Positions 1-8,035 of a DNA stretch of 64,000 nucleotides are shown here, one piece after another. The position numbers were made by a program, and so were the translations under genes. The notes under the pieces were generated by a model. That model did no database searches. It was given only the letters and a program-made list of their open reading frames with translations, and was not told the DNA's origin. Every line of letters starts with the position of its first letter. Within the stretch, counting starts at the first letter, position 1. Origin of the DNA: Bdellovibrio sp. (GTDB lineage Bacteria; Bdellovibrionota; Bdellovibrionia; Bdellovibrionales; Bdellovibrionaceae); contig JANYDD010000020.1 of the NCBI GenBank assembly GCA_025359945.1, positions 1 through 64,000 on the forward strand, given 5' to 3'.

Positions 1-306
1 AAAAAATAAATCGAAGGTCGTATCTTTTTTTGTGCCTAAAGACTAACTATCCCATGTTACCTACTATACGTATGCACATGACGCCACCTACCTGTCGTGT
101 TCGACTGGAGCGCATTCAAGTCGACAATATTCGACAAGGCGAATTTGCTGGCGTCATGTGCATAGGTAGGGTGTTCGACATCAAAACATTTAAACGGCTT
201 TTTTTGATTTGTTGTTGATGGAATGGCCAGGCTTGCGCTGGATACGAAATGTGAATGCAAAACAAAAAAATCTACAAATGTGCACCGAATTTCATACCAA
301 TTTCAC
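1..306. other. Intergenic segment with long inverted repeat
   Basis: I find no convincing gene here. Open frames of about 60 codons exist on both strands, but they overlap one another across an inverted repeat and have no family resemblance I recognise. The segment holds a perfect 16-bp inverted repeat (71-86 and 149-164). A second complementary pair, CCTACCT (87-93) and AGGTAGG (164-170), could form an alternative fold. TCGAC occurs four times between 101 and 179. Confidence 0.5.
71..164. repeat. Perfect 16-bp inverted repeat with 62-bp spacer
   Basis: The left arm 71-86 reads TATGCACATGACGCCA, and 149-164 is its exact reverse complement. The 62-bp spacer contains repeated TCGAC motifs. The element lies downstream of the DEAD-box helicase, which is transcribed toward it, so it may be a transcript-end structure or a small mobile or repeat element. 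There is no T-run after either arm, so it is not a textbook intrinsic terminator. Confidence 0.7.
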
Positions 307-1422
307 TTAAAGTTTTCCACTGCCAAGCCTAGAGACTAAATTTTCATCCCGCTCGGTCACAAAGTTAACGACTGTGCCTGGGCGGCCGGCTCGTGCGGTT
401 CTTCCCACGCGGTGTAAGTAGACGTTCATTTCTTTGGGCATATGATAATTGATCACTCGAGAAACGTGATCGACGTCCAGTCCACGCGAAGCTAAATCAG
501 TGGAAACCAAAAGATTAATTTGGCCGTCTCGGAAAGATTTCAAATTATTTCTTCGCTCTACTTTGTCCATTTCGCCACGATAAATCACACACGGAGTCTT
601 TTTTTCTTTTAATAGAGCGACCAAAACATCGCACTGCTCGCGCGTGTTGGTGAAAATCAAAGTCCCTCCATGACTAGGTTGGGACAAAATGGTTTCCAAT
701 AGCGGAAAGCGCTTTCCGTCAAGAACCGATCGAATTATGGTCTTTAAGGTCGAGACCACGCGATGGCTTCCCTGGCTACGAATTTCTTCAGCGCCCGAAA
801 AAAGTTGATCGATCAGTTCTTGAACCTGATTCGAAACTGTGGCCGAAAAAAGCCCCAGCTGGCGCTTGGGCAGGCAAGCTTCTACGATTTTGTGGGCATC
901 GGCGATAAACCCCTGATCAAGCATTTGATCGGCTTCGTCGAAAATCAACAGGCTAACGTCACTAAGGCTAATCAGTCGACGATTCATCAACTGAACTAAT
1001 CGTCCCGGAGTAGCCACCAGAATTTCGAAGGGCCCTTTGATATTATTTTTTGCAACTTCCAAGGTCGTTCCACCCAGGATCGATCGAACGCGCAAGCGAG
1101 TGCCATGAGTAAAAATTTTAAAAACTTTCGAAACCTGCTCGCCCAGTTCTCGTGTAGGGACAATTACTGCGGCCCGCGGTCGGCTGTGAAGCTCAACAGT
1201 CTGGCCTTGATTTTCTAAATGTTTAAGCTTGTGCAAAAGAGGTAAAACAAAGGCCAACGTTTTGCCACTACCAGTTTCGGAAACCCCAATGATGGATTTT
1301 CCATCTAGCAGAGCTGGCAGCGCGCGCGATTGGATTTCGGTCATTCGTTTCCAACGATTTTCTTTTAATGTGGCTTGCAGCGAGGGCAATAAATCTAATT
1401 CGGAAAATAATTCTGTAGTCAT
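307..1422 (-). CDS. DEAD-box ATP-dependent RNA helicase
   Basis: This is an RNA-dependent ATPase that unwinds or remodels RNA duplexes in the cytoplasm, of the RhlE/SrmB-like minimal type. The 371 residues cover just the two RecA-like domains. Visible motifs are the Q motif (Gln31), Walker A SETGSGKT (48-55), PTRELG (about 88), DEAD (about 163), SAT (about 192), and the C-terminal HRVGRTARAG (about 340). It ends almost immediately after motif VI, without the long basic tail of RhlE or DeaD, so the natural role (ribosome assembly or mRNA decay) cannot be assigned. The ATG start fits the Q-motif spacing. It is transcribed alone toward the inverted repeat at 71-164. Confidence 0.95.
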   Translation of the reverse strand: MTTELFSELDLLPSLQATLKENRWKRMTEIQSRALPALLDGKSIIGVSETGSGKTLAFVLPLLHKLKHLENQGQTVELHSRPRAAVIVPTRELGEQVSKVFKIFTHGTRLRVRSILGGTTLEVAKNNIKGPFEILVATPGRLVQLMNRRLISLSDVSLLIFDEADQMLDQGFIADAHKIVEACLPKRQLGLFSATVSNQVQELIDQLFSGAEEIRSQGSHRVVSTLKTIIRSVLDGKRFPLLETILSQPSHGGTLIFTNTREQCDVLVALLKEKKTPCVIYRGEMDKVERRNNLKSFRDGQINLLVSTDLASRGLDVDHVSRVINYHMPKEMNVYLHRVGRTARAGRPGTVVNFVTERDENLVSRLGSGKL

Positions 1423-1465
1423 GCCCTCGCAATAGTCGGGAACAGGACTGAAGTAAAGTTCTGTT

Positions 1466-1882
1466 CTATTGGCACTTAAATTTCATCTCGACCTGATAAC
1501 CTTTACCTAAGACTCCGTCAGCAATTCCACCGCCCATGCCGACAATCCCGCCGGCGGTCCGTTCATTTCTGCCACCGAAAACCCACGCGGCTCCGCCAAC
1601 TCCTTCGGCCACTTTAGCTGCGGTCTTGGCGTTGTTGTAAGTTTTTTCGTCCATGCTTCCAGTGTAGTTTTTCTTTTCGTCGATAAAGGCCGGAAACTGG
1701 TGGCGCTGCTTGCAAAAATGCTCAGCCTGAGAAATCGCGTCCCGAGCTCCTTCTTCTTGGTCATCGGTCGCGACCACCACGCGGTTAATGCCGTCGCCGC
1801 CTGGTCTGACATCACGGTGATGAGCGCAAGATGCCAACAAAAGACAGAAGACGCCAAAAATTCCAAGCCTAGTTAAATTCAT
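1466..1882 (-). CDS. Glycine-rich lipoprotein
   Basis: A predicted lipoprotein of 138 residues. It has a short basic start, a hydrophobic stretch and the lipobox LLASC (Cys19), so it should be lipidated and carried to the outer or inner membrane. After the Cys there is a charged linker and then a glycine-rich segment (about residues 95-127, with repeated GG/GM pairs) like a glycine-zipper membrane motif. Cysteines near residues 57 and 137 could form a disulfide. I do not recognise the family. The start overlaps the end of a doubtful upstream frame by 4 bp. Confidence 0.75.
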   Translation of the reverse strand: MNLTRLGIFGVFCLLLASCAHHRDVRPGGDGINRVVVATDDQEEGARDAISQAEHFCKQRHQFPAFIDEKKNYTGSMDEKTYNNAKTAAKVAEGVGGAAWVFGGRNERTAGGIVGMGGGIADGVLGKGYQVEMKFKCQ

Positions 1883-2136
1883 AAAAACCTCCTAATTTGA
1901 AAACCACTTTGTCCTTCAAAAAATCCCGGGGCAAGGTTTTTTAAAGTGGGCCATATTGATTCTTGACGATCCCTGGGGCTTGCCTTTAGAAAAGCCCGTC
2001 GATGCGCAAAATCCTGTTTGTATTTATTTTCTTCGTCAGTCGCCAAGCCTTTAGCTTGGAGATCTATTCGTTTTGTTAAAACAGAGTGCTCGGTGGTCAC
2101 GGGTTTGATTGTTCGATTTTCTGATGAAGTTGTCAC
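1879..2136 (-). CDS. Doubtful small hypothetical protein
   Basis: An 85-residue frame with a GTG start (2134-2136), without a recognisable ribosome binding site. Its stop overlaps the start of the lipoprotein gene by 4 bp (ATGA), an arrangement typical of coupled genes and the main argument for it. The product would be charged, soluble and without known motifs. A plus-strand frame (2018-2239) overlaps it and looks at least as protein-like at its C-terminus, so only one of the two can be real. Confidence 0.3.
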   Translation of the reverse strand: MTTSSENRTIKPVTTEHSVLTKRIDLQAKGLATDEENKYKQDFAHRRAFLKASPRDRQESIWPTLKNLAPGFFEGQSGFQIRRFL

Positions 2137-2239
2137 ACTTTTGGATTTATCGGGACGGTCGGTGCTGGTGCCGCAGTCTCAGGTTCAATCGGTCTTGGTT
2201 TACAACGTCGTCGAAAATCCCATCCGTCAATGCGGATGA
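2085..2239 (+). CDS. Possible small beta-rich protein or fragment
   Basis: The frame 2018-2239 has a C-terminal half rich in alternating hydrophobic residues (VVTGLIVRFSDEVVTLLDLS, then VPQSQV), which looks like a small SH3-like or beta-barrel domain. The first half overlaps an opposing frame and looks random. A GTG codon near 2093 could be the start, but I see no good ribosome binding site. It may be the remains of a longer gene. No function is proposed. Confidence 0.25.
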
Positions 2240-2387
2240 CACAGACTGTGAAAACCCCTATAGATCAACTAAAAGCCACCAATACTAATAGTATGTATTT
2301 TAAATTTGGGTCGTCACTGCATTTAAGCTTCTAAATCATGTAGTCTGCTGACATCGAGATCGCTAAAGTCAAACAGTCAAAATCAAA

Positions 2388-3788
2388 TCAGTCGACATCA
2401 ATTAACTTTCCGGGATTAATAATTAAATCAGGATCAAATATTTTTTTTATTTGTTTTAGAATTTCGATCTCTTCTTTAGACCTAGAAAATTGCAAAAAAG
2501 GTTTTTTGGTGAGACCCACCCCGTGTTCGGCAGAAATACTTCCGTGATATTTTTGAATCGTTTCAAACACTAGCTGATCGACTTTTTGGCAGCTTTGAAC
2601 GAAAGCTTCTTTGCTTAGATTCGATGGCCTTAAAATATTCAAATGCAAATTTCCATCGCCGATATGGCCAAACCAGACGACCTCGAAATCTTTGTATTTT
2701 TGCTTTAAAAGAGTGTCCAAATCTTTCATAAAGGCTGGGACCTGAGACACCGAAACAGACAGGTCATTTTTGTAGGGGGAAAAAGGTGCCAAGCTTTCGC
2801 TGATTTGCTCGCGATATTTCCAAAAATTCTGAAGCTGCGTTTCGCCTTGGCTGACAACCCCGTCGGCCACCCAGCCGTTTTCAACCGCTTGTTCAAAAAT
2901 TTGTAATGCTTTTTGTTCGGCTTGCTCACTGGGAATTTCGACCTCGGCCAAAACATAGAAAGGACTTCGCTGCTGGATCGGAAGTGGAAGACCGGTTTGA
3001 TGCAAAAGTTTTTCCAAGGCTAAATCAGAAAAAAATTCGAAGGCGGTCAAAGTCGTTTGTTTTTTATAAAGGGCAAAGACGTTCATCACCGATTCCAACG
3101 CCGGCACGGATAAAATAAAAACCTGCAAGGGTGGGGGGGGTTGAGTTAGCTTTAGCGTGACATGGGTGATAAAACCCAAAGTCCCCTCGCTGCCGATAAA
3201 TAAATGTCTAAGGTCGTACCCTGTCGCATTTTTAACTAGCGAATGATTTAATTCTAGAATTTCTCCTGATCCCGTGACGACGGTTAGTCCCAGAACCCAA
3301 TCTCTGGTCATTCCATAGCGTAAAACTTTAATTCCACCCGCGTTGGTCGCTAAATTTCCGCCGATATGGCTTGATCCCCGGGCGGCAAAATCCACCGGGT
3401 AAAATAATCCCAATTCAAAAGCTTTTTTCTGAATCGATTGAGTGATCACGCCTGCTTCGACGTGTAAAGTTTGTTCGATTTCATTAAATTCTAAAATTTG
3501 GTTCATCAATTCGAACGAAATCACGACTTCATTTTTAGTGGCGCAAGCGCCGCCGCTAAGTCCTGTTCGTCCACCTGATGGGACTAAACTCAATTTATTT
3601 TTTCTGGCCCACAATACAATTTTCTGAACTTCAACGGTGTTTTTCGGAAATAAAATGGCGCGGGCCTTGATGTCAAAATAAGTAGTCCAATCCTTGCCGT
3701 AATATTGCACGGATTCGGAATCTGTCTTGATTTGGGTGGGTTTTAAAAATTGGGTCAGTTCTTGAAGGTCAGGATCTTGGCCCATCAA
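2388..3788 (-). CDS. FAD-linked oxidase, GlcD / D-2-hydroxyacid dehydrogenase family
   Basis: A flavoprotein that oxidises a D-2-hydroxyacid (D-lactate, glycolate or D-2-hydroxyglutarate are the family substrates) and passes electrons to a quinone or carrier. The 466 residues contain the N-terminal PCMH-type FAD domain, with PSGGRTGLSGGA near residue 70, GGNLATNAGG near 143 and GSEGTLGFIT near 199. The C-terminal FAD-oxidase domain has HIGDGNLHLN near 376, the metal-site motif AEHGVG near 428 and the closing NPGK. No iron-sulfur partner (GlcF-like) gene adjoins it, which fits a single-subunit dehydrogenase. It lies just downstream of grxD and the DUF2892 gene. The precise substrate cannot be read from sequence. 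Confidence 0.9.
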   Translation of the reverse strand: MMGQDPDLQELTQFLKPTQIKTDSESVQYYGKDWTTYFDIKARAILFPKNTVEVQKIVLWARKNKLSLVPSGGRTGLSGGACATKNEVVISFELMNQILEFNEIEQTLHVEAGVITQSIQKKAFELGLFYPVDFAARGSSHIGGNLATNAGGIKVLRYGMTRDWVLGLTVVTGSGEILELNHSLVKNATGYDLRHLFIGSEGTLGFITHVTLKLTQPPPPLQVFILSVPALESVMNVFALYKKQTTLTAFEFFSDLALEKLLHQTGLPLPIQQRSPFYVLAEVEIPSEQAEQKALQIFEQAVENGWVADGVVSQGETQLQNFWKYREQISESLAPFSPYKNDLSVSVSQVPAFMKDLDTLLKQKYKDFEVVWFGHIGDGNLHLNILRPSNLSKEAFVQSCQKVDQLVFETIQKYHGSISAEHGVGLTKKPFLQFSRSKEEIEILKQIKKIFDPDLIINPGKLIDVD

Positions 3789-3802
3789 TTGTCCTTTCTT
3801 AC

Positions 3803-4015
3803 TTATTCTGGGGGTAGATAATTTTGTTTTTCGGCAAGACGAGCAGTTCGAATTTTAAAAAAAGAATAAACCGGACACAGACCCCAAGCAGCGCTGGCTA
3901 AAAAATAAATTCCCACTAGGGCCCAAGTAGGTCCGCCACCAAAAAACCAGGTGATTAAAACCAGACTTGCTAAAAATCGCAGAACGCGATCCCAGAGGGC
4001 CAAATTAATTTTCAT
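3803..4015 (-). CDS. DUF2892 (YgaP-like) small membrane protein
   Basis: A 70-residue protein with two hydrophobic helices (about 12-27 and 30-46) followed by CPVYSFFKIRT, the signature of the DUF2892/YgaP-type transmembrane domain. In YgaP this domain anchors a rhodanese; here it stands alone. Its start overlaps the end of the glutaredoxin gene by 11 bp, so the two are probably co-translated. The single Cys after the second helix is conserved in the family. The function is unknown, though family members often sit with sulfur-transfer or redox genes, as here. Confidence 0.85.
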   Translation of the reverse strand: MKINLALWDRVLRFLASLVLITWFFGGGPTWALVGIYFLASAAWGLCPVYSFFKIRTARLAEKQNYLPPE

Positions 4016-4316
4016 TTTTTAATAATTTTTGAAGCTCGCCCGTTTGATGCATCTCCATCATAATGTCGCTGCCACCGACCAAATCTTGCTTTACAAAAAG
4101 TTGCGGAATGGTCGGCCAGTTGGCGTACGTTTTAATGCCGTCCCGGATCTCGGGGTCTTCTAAAACATTCACCGAGTAAAAGCTTGTGCCCACATCCTGC
4201 AAGATTGCCGTAGCTCGAGCGGAAAAACCGCACTGAGGAAATTGCGGGGTGCCTTTCATAAACAAAACAACGGGATGATCTTCTAAAATTTTTTTTATTC
4301 GTGCTTGCGTATCCAT
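4005..4316 (-). CDS. grxD: Monothiol glutaredoxin, Grx4 type
   Basis: A CGFS-type glutaredoxin of 103 residues. It binds a [2Fe-2S] cluster with glutathione as a dimer, or as a heterodimer with BolA, and delivers clusters in the cytoplasm. Visible features are KGTPQFPQCGFSA with the CGFS active site near residue 29, the WPTIPQLFV cis-proline segment near 67, and the GGSDI glutathione-binding turn near 81. The length is typical for the family. The bolA gene lies 28 bp upstream on the same strand and a DUF2892 gene overlaps downstream, so this looks like a small iron-sulfur or redox operon. Confidence 0.95.
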   Translation of the reverse strand: MDTQARIKKILEDHPVVLFMKGTPQFPQCGFSARATAILQDVGTSFYSVNVLEDPEIRDGIKTYANWPTIPQLFVKQDLVGGSDIMMEMHQTGELQKLLKNEN

Positions 4317-4344
4317 ATTTTTTATCGCTCCTGGTAATTCGTGG

Positions 4345-4572
4345 TTATTTTGCTTTCGATTTAATCGACAAAGCGTGAACTTCTCCCGAAGCCAATTCGG
4401 ATTCCAGGACTCCCATGACTTGACGATGCTGTTGAATTAACGACAACCCCGAAAACTGGGAAGCCGAAATCTCGACTTCGAAATGATTGGATCCGCCGGT
4501 CAGGTCAAAAACTTGGACTTCGGCCGAAGCAAAATGATTTTCTAATTTAGCCTTTAGTTCTTCTGTCGTCAT
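4345..4572 (-). CDS. bolA: BolA family protein
   Basis: A 75-residue BolA/IbaG-like protein, the [2Fe-2S]-binding partner of Grx4. Visible are DLTGGSNHFEVEI, the helix SLIQQHRQVMGVL and the closing GEVHALSIKSKA; the conserved His in HRQV is a cluster ligand in the family. The open frame extends 24 codons further upstream to 4644, but family length and the divergent HNH gene favour the internal ATG at 4570-4572, starting MTTEELKAKL. The upstream binding site (AGG) is weak. It sits directly before grxD. Confidence 0.9.
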   Translation of the reverse strand: MTTEELKAKLENHFASAEVQVFDLTGGSNHFEVEISASQFSGLSLIQQHRQVMGVLESELASGEVHALSIKSKAK

Positions 4573-4595
4573 ACCTAGTGTTCTAGCAAAGGTCT

Positions 4596-4934
4596 TTGCG
4601 TTCTGCCACTTTTGAATTGCCCAAGCACTTTTTTTTTGCGACAATTTTTGACTTGGATCCTTTTCTGCTGCAAAAGCACATTAAAATTGAAAAAGCGAAA
4701 GCCCGCGAACTTCGACAAACTCAGTGGTGGAAACAGCAGTTGGGTCTGGGCATTTGCCATCTTTGTGGGCAAAAATTTGCGGCAAAGGGTTTAACGATGG
4801 ATCATCTTATCCCTGTTTCACGAGGCGGAAAATCCAGCAAAAAAAATGTCAAACCCTCGTGTCGCCCGTGCAATCTAAAAAAATCCAATCGGCTGGCCGT
4901 CGAAATTATTTTCGACGAAAAAAATGATTCTTAA
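4596..4934 (+). CDS. HNH endonuclease
   Basis: A small HNH-type nuclease domain protein of about 100 residues. The core is CHLCGQKF, then LTMDHLIPVSRGGKSSKKN, then CRPCNLKK. The two CxxC pairs are the structural zinc site and DH with the downstream Asn is the beta-beta-alpha-metal active site. The N-terminal helix is basic and aromatic. The start is uncertain: TTG at 4596 has AAAGG only 3 nt away, and a later TTG at 4653 has no clear binding site. It is divergent from bolA and upstream of topoisomerase VI. Stand-alone HNH proteins act in repair, restriction or mobile elements; there is no specific clue here. Confidence 0.8.
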   Translation: MRSATFELPKHFFFATIFDLDPFLLQKHIKIEKAKARELRQTQWWKQQLGLGICHLCGQKFAAKGLTMDHLIPVSRGGKSSKKNVKPSCRPCNLKKSNRLAVEIIFDEKNDS

Positions 4935-4967
4935 ATTTTTTTGAAATTTAGGCGCAGCCAAGTCCAA

Positions 4968-4997
4968 TTGACAAAGATTACTTTGTATCGTCACAAT
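4968..4997 (+). promoter_or_regulatory. Candidate sigma-70 promoter for topoisomerase VI genes
   Basis: TTGACA (4968-4973), an 18-bp spacer and CACAAT (4992-4997) lie just before AAAGGA and the GTG start of top6B at 5021. The -35 box is perfect and the -10 matches four of six positions. The inferred transcript would start about 15 nt before the start codon. Confidence 0.45.
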
Positions 4998-5020
4998 GAA
5001 TCTTCAAAGGAAATCTTAAC

Positions 5021-6868
5021 GTGAGCAAAATTACTAAAAGTAGCACCGCGGAATATTTCGCGAAGAACCTGCAACAAGTGGGTTTTTCGTCACCGCTGAA
5101 GGCCGTGTTAACCACACTTAAAGAAGCGGTGGACAACGCCTTGGACGCCTGCGAGGCTGAAAATATTTTGCCCGAAATTTATGTCGAAATTAAAAAAGTG
5201 GGCACTGGTTCAAGCAAAAACACCGATCTGATTAAAATTATTGTTGAAGACAACGGTCCGGGGATCGAACCTGATGACCTGGCCAAGGTTTTTGGCGAGT
5301 ATTTGGCGTCTTCAAAATTTGGAAAAGGACAGTGTTCGCGTGGGCAGCAGGGGATTGGAATTAGCGCGGCCACAACTTGGGCGCAGTTGACCAACGCCAA
5401 GGGTGCTATCGTTAAGACAAAAACCAAAGGGATGCGAAAAGCGATCCAGGGACAGGTGGATGTCGACATCAAATCGAACACTGGAATTTTAAAAAATAAA
5501 GAAGCAGTCGATTGGGACAAGCCCCACGGTGTACGTGTGGAATTTGATATCGATGGTCGCATTCAAATGAACGGCGATGGTGGCCTGATTACCTATCTTG
5601 AGGGTACAGTTTTAGTTAATCCCCATTTAGATTTGCATCACAAACTTTTGGATCAAGAGTGGGTCCATGTCGCGCGAGTCAGTCAAACCATTCCCGAAAT
5701 TCCAGAAAGCACTTTGCCGCATCCCCATACTTTTAAATTGGGCGAATTTATCACTCACTCGACTTTGTACGGAAAGACATCGCTGGATAAATTTTTAAAG
5801 ACTGGTTTTTCGCGTGTGTCTGACCAATCGTTGAAAGATTTTGTCGTTAAAGGTTTGCCGAAAGGGCTTTTAGCAAAGTCTGTGTCGGGTCTAAGCGAAG
5901 TGGATTTTAAAAAAGTTTTTCAGTCGGTGCAAGACACTGAATTGATGCCACCTTCGACGAAATCGGTGTTGACCGTCGGGGAAGAATCTTTGTCAAAAAG
6001 TATTCAGCGACTGGGAAAAATCGATTTTTTTTCGGTGATGACTAGAAAACCCACGATTTGTGATTTTAAACCCGTGGTGGTGGAAGTAGCTTTAGCGCGA
6101 TTTGTGGATCGCAATTTGGCCTTGGATGAACCTGTGCAGCTGTTGCGATTTGCAAACCGAGTTCCGCTTCAGTTTGATAAATCGGGCTGTGCGATCACTT
6201 GGGCGATCGAATCTGTTAATTGGAAAAACTATGGCTTGCAGCAACCAAAAGGAAGCCTTCCGAACGGCCCTTATGTTTTTGCGATCAGTGTGACTTCGCC
6301 GTTTATCAAATTTAAAAACGCTTCCAAAGAAACAATTGATGCTTCTGAGGAGCTGGTCGAAGAAATTCGCAGAGCGCTGATGCAAGCGGGGCAAAAACTT
6401 TCTCGACATATTAAAAAAGAATTTAAAGAGGCCGATCTGGAGCGAAAGCTTGCTCATATTTCGCAATTTGGACCCATTCTTGTTGAAGTTCTAGTTCGCA
6501 TCACCAAATCGGGACCTGAGCGCCGTAAAAAAGCCGAAGAGGGTTTGCGAAAACTTTTAGGTCAGGATTCCGAAGAAGCAAAGGCATCGCTAGAAGAAGC
6601 CGAGACTAAGTTAAGCGCACAAAAATCTAGGCAAGCAAAAAAAGAAGGTCGAAGCGAAGAGAGCAGCGAAGTTCAAGGAGCTCTTCAAAGCCCCATTCAA
6701 AGTGAAGAGTCGCGTGAGAGTGTTGTGACTGACGCTGATGAGAAAACTGAAGCTCATTCTAAAGGCGGCCAGAAAATCTCGAAAAAACTAACCCCACCCA
6801 GGGTCGCGGCCAAATCGTTGCCAACCAAGAAACCGATCAAAAAAACTACGACCAAGAAAGCAAAATAA
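5021..6868 (+). CDS. top6B: DNA topoisomerase VI subunit B
   Basis: The ATPase subunit of a type IIB topoisomerase, which relaxes and decatenates DNA by a double-strand break. The Bergerat (GHKL) ATP fold is clear: EAVDNALDACE (35-45), DNGPG (77-81) and SRGQQGIG (106-113). The middle contains the H2TH-like segment (MPPSTKSVLTVGEE, about residues 310-325). The transducer domain is recognisable from RFANRVPLQFD, then YGLQQPKGSLPNGP, then the NASKETID turn. The last about 100 residues are a low-complexity Lys/Ser/Glu tail ending in KKTTTKKAK. The start is GTG with AAAGGA upstream. Subunit A follows after 3 bp. This enzyme is standard in archaea and plants but sporadic in bacteria. Confidence 0.96.
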   Translation: MSKITKSSTAEYFAKNLQQVGFSSPLKAVLTTLKEAVDNALDACEAENILPEIYVEIKKVGTGSSKNTDLIKIIVEDNGPGIEPDDLAKVFGEYLASSKFGKGQCSRGQQGIGISAATTWAQLTNAKGAIVKTKTKGMRKAIQGQVDVDIKSNTGILKNKEAVDWDKPHGVRVEFDIDGRIQMNGDGGLITYLEGTVLVNPHLDLHHKLLDQEWVHVARVSQTIPEIPESTLPHPHTFKLGEFITHSTLYGKTSLDKFLKTGFSRVSDQSLKDFVVKGLPKGLLAKSVSGLSEVDFKKVFQSVQDTELMPPSTKSVLTVGEESLSKSIQRLGKIDFFSVMTRKPTICDFKPVVVEVALARFVDRNLALDEPVQLLRFANRVPLQFDKSGCAITWAIESVNWKNYGLQQPKGSLPNGPYVFAISVTSPFIKFKNASKETIDASEELVEEIRRALMQAGQKLSRHIKKEFKEADLERKLAHISQFGPILVEVLVRITKSGPERRKKAEEGLRKLLGQDSEEAKASLEEAETKLSAQKSRQAKKEGRSEESSEVQGALQSPIQSEESRESVVTDADEKTEAHSKGGQKISKKLTPPRVAAKSLPTKKPIKKTTTKKAK

Positions 6869-6871
6869 AAT

Positions 6872-8035
6872 ATGGCAAAGTTAATTAAAATTCGGGAGCT
6901 TGATTTAGATATTCCCAAAGAAGCCCAACGTATTGCCGAAAGAATGCTGACGGATCTTGAAAAAAGCAGGCGCCCTGTTCTAGAGGCCGTGAAGACCAGC
7001 CTAGATAATTCTTTCTACGATCCCAAGGTGGGGTATTTGACTCCGGGAGATAAAACCGTCAAGACCGAACTTAATGTTTCCTCGGTTCAAAAATTGGCGC
7101 GCGTTGTATTTATGTTAGAAATTATTCTGCGCAATTTAGATATCGGTTCCGTGAATACCAAAAGGGAGCTCTATTATATCTGCAAAGGTTTGATCCGTTC
7201 AGAAACAAAACTTCGCCCGTTGGATTTTGAAGGTCAGGACGAGAGCGATGCGATCATTGATTTTATCGGCGATATGCTTCGGGTTTACCGTGAAGAACTA
7301 AATTGTTTTGCCAACGATCGGGGCGGGCAAACCTATTCCCAGCAATTGGTAGTTTACGAGACCATGCCCGACGGAGAGAAAGCGACGATTGATTTGTCTT
7401 CTTTGGGAACATCGCCGTTTATGCCCAAAAATAAACCGCAGTCGTTAAAATTAAAAGCTAAAAAGAAAATTGATTTTTGTTTAGTGATCGAGTCCGAAGG
7501 TACCGCGGGGACTTTGCACGCGATGGGATTTACCAAACGCAATAACTGTATTCTGATGGGGGCTCAAGGGGTTCCGTCAAATGCTGTGCGCGGGTGGTGC
7601 AAGCTGATCGAAGACGAGCTTGCAGTTCCCATGTATTTTTTTGGAGATCTAGATGCCTACACTTTGCAAAATATTTTTAGAACACTAAAAGCGGGATCTG
7701 CAGCATCGTTAATACGGAATGCTGATTTTTCTGCTCCGGATGTGAAATTTTTAGGAGTGCTACCCGAAGACGTCAAACGCTATGATTTGCCTCACTACAA
7801 CGTTAAGGAAAGCGATCCGGTCGAGGCCCGCGCTTTAAAAAAAGCAAAAGATGCCCTAGAAAACGACCCTTTTTTTCTGGATAGAAAGAATAAGGGTCTG
7901 GCCGATATTTTAAAATGGTTACTGAGCGAAAAGATTCGTTGCGAACAGCAGTCTTTTTTCTCCGTCGATGCGCGCGATCCGATCATTATGGAAAAGTTGA
8001 TTCTGGAAAAAATTCGCAACAAAAGCTACGTTTAG
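6872..8035 (+). CDS. top6A: DNA topoisomerase VI subunit A (Spo11-like)
   Basis: The DNA-cleaving subunit; two copies with two B subunits form the heterotetramer. The winged-helix/CAP domain carries the catalytic tyrosine in NTKRELYYICK (Tyr101/Tyr102). The Toprim domain supplies metal ligands in VIESEG (Glu207/209) and FFGDLDAYT (Asp259/Asp261), followed by a match to the family segment after the DxD (IFRTLKAGS). The 387 residues are full length for the family, so the enzyme should be active. It starts 3 bp after top6B, so the subunits are translationally coupled. The stop codon directly abuts that of the convergent hemerythrin gene. Confidence 0.96.
   Translation: MAKLIKIRELDLDIPKEAQRIAERMLTDLEKSRRPVLEAVKTSLDNSFYDPKVGYLTPGDKTVKTELNVSSVQKLARVVFMLEIILRNLDIGSVNTKRELYYICKGLIRSETKLRPLDFEGQDESDAIIDFIGDMLRVYREELNCFANDRGGQTYSQQLVVYETMPDGEKATIDLSSLGTSPFMPKNKPQSLKLKAKKKIDFCLVIESEGTAGTLHAMGFTKRNNCILMGAQGVPSNAVRGWCKLIEDELAVPMYFFGDLDAYTLQNIFRTLKAGSAASLIRNADFSAPDVKFLGVLPEDVKRYDLPHYNVKESDPVEARALKKAKDALENDPFFLDRKNKGLADILKWLLSEKIRCEQQSFFSVDARDPIIMEKLILEKIRNKSYV

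Noticed and set aside
57-260. 67-codon minus-strand frame across the inverted repeat
   Set aside because: It is open only because the inverted repeat lacks stop codons; no start signal and no family.
1437-1465. Hairpin GAACAGGAC / GTTCTGTTC between the helicase and lipoprotein genes
   Set aside because: The stem needs a mismatch or G-T pair and there is no T-run, so I do not call a terminator.
2240-2387. Possible promoter or small RNA in the gap
   Set aside because: I found no clear boxes, hairpin or coding frame.
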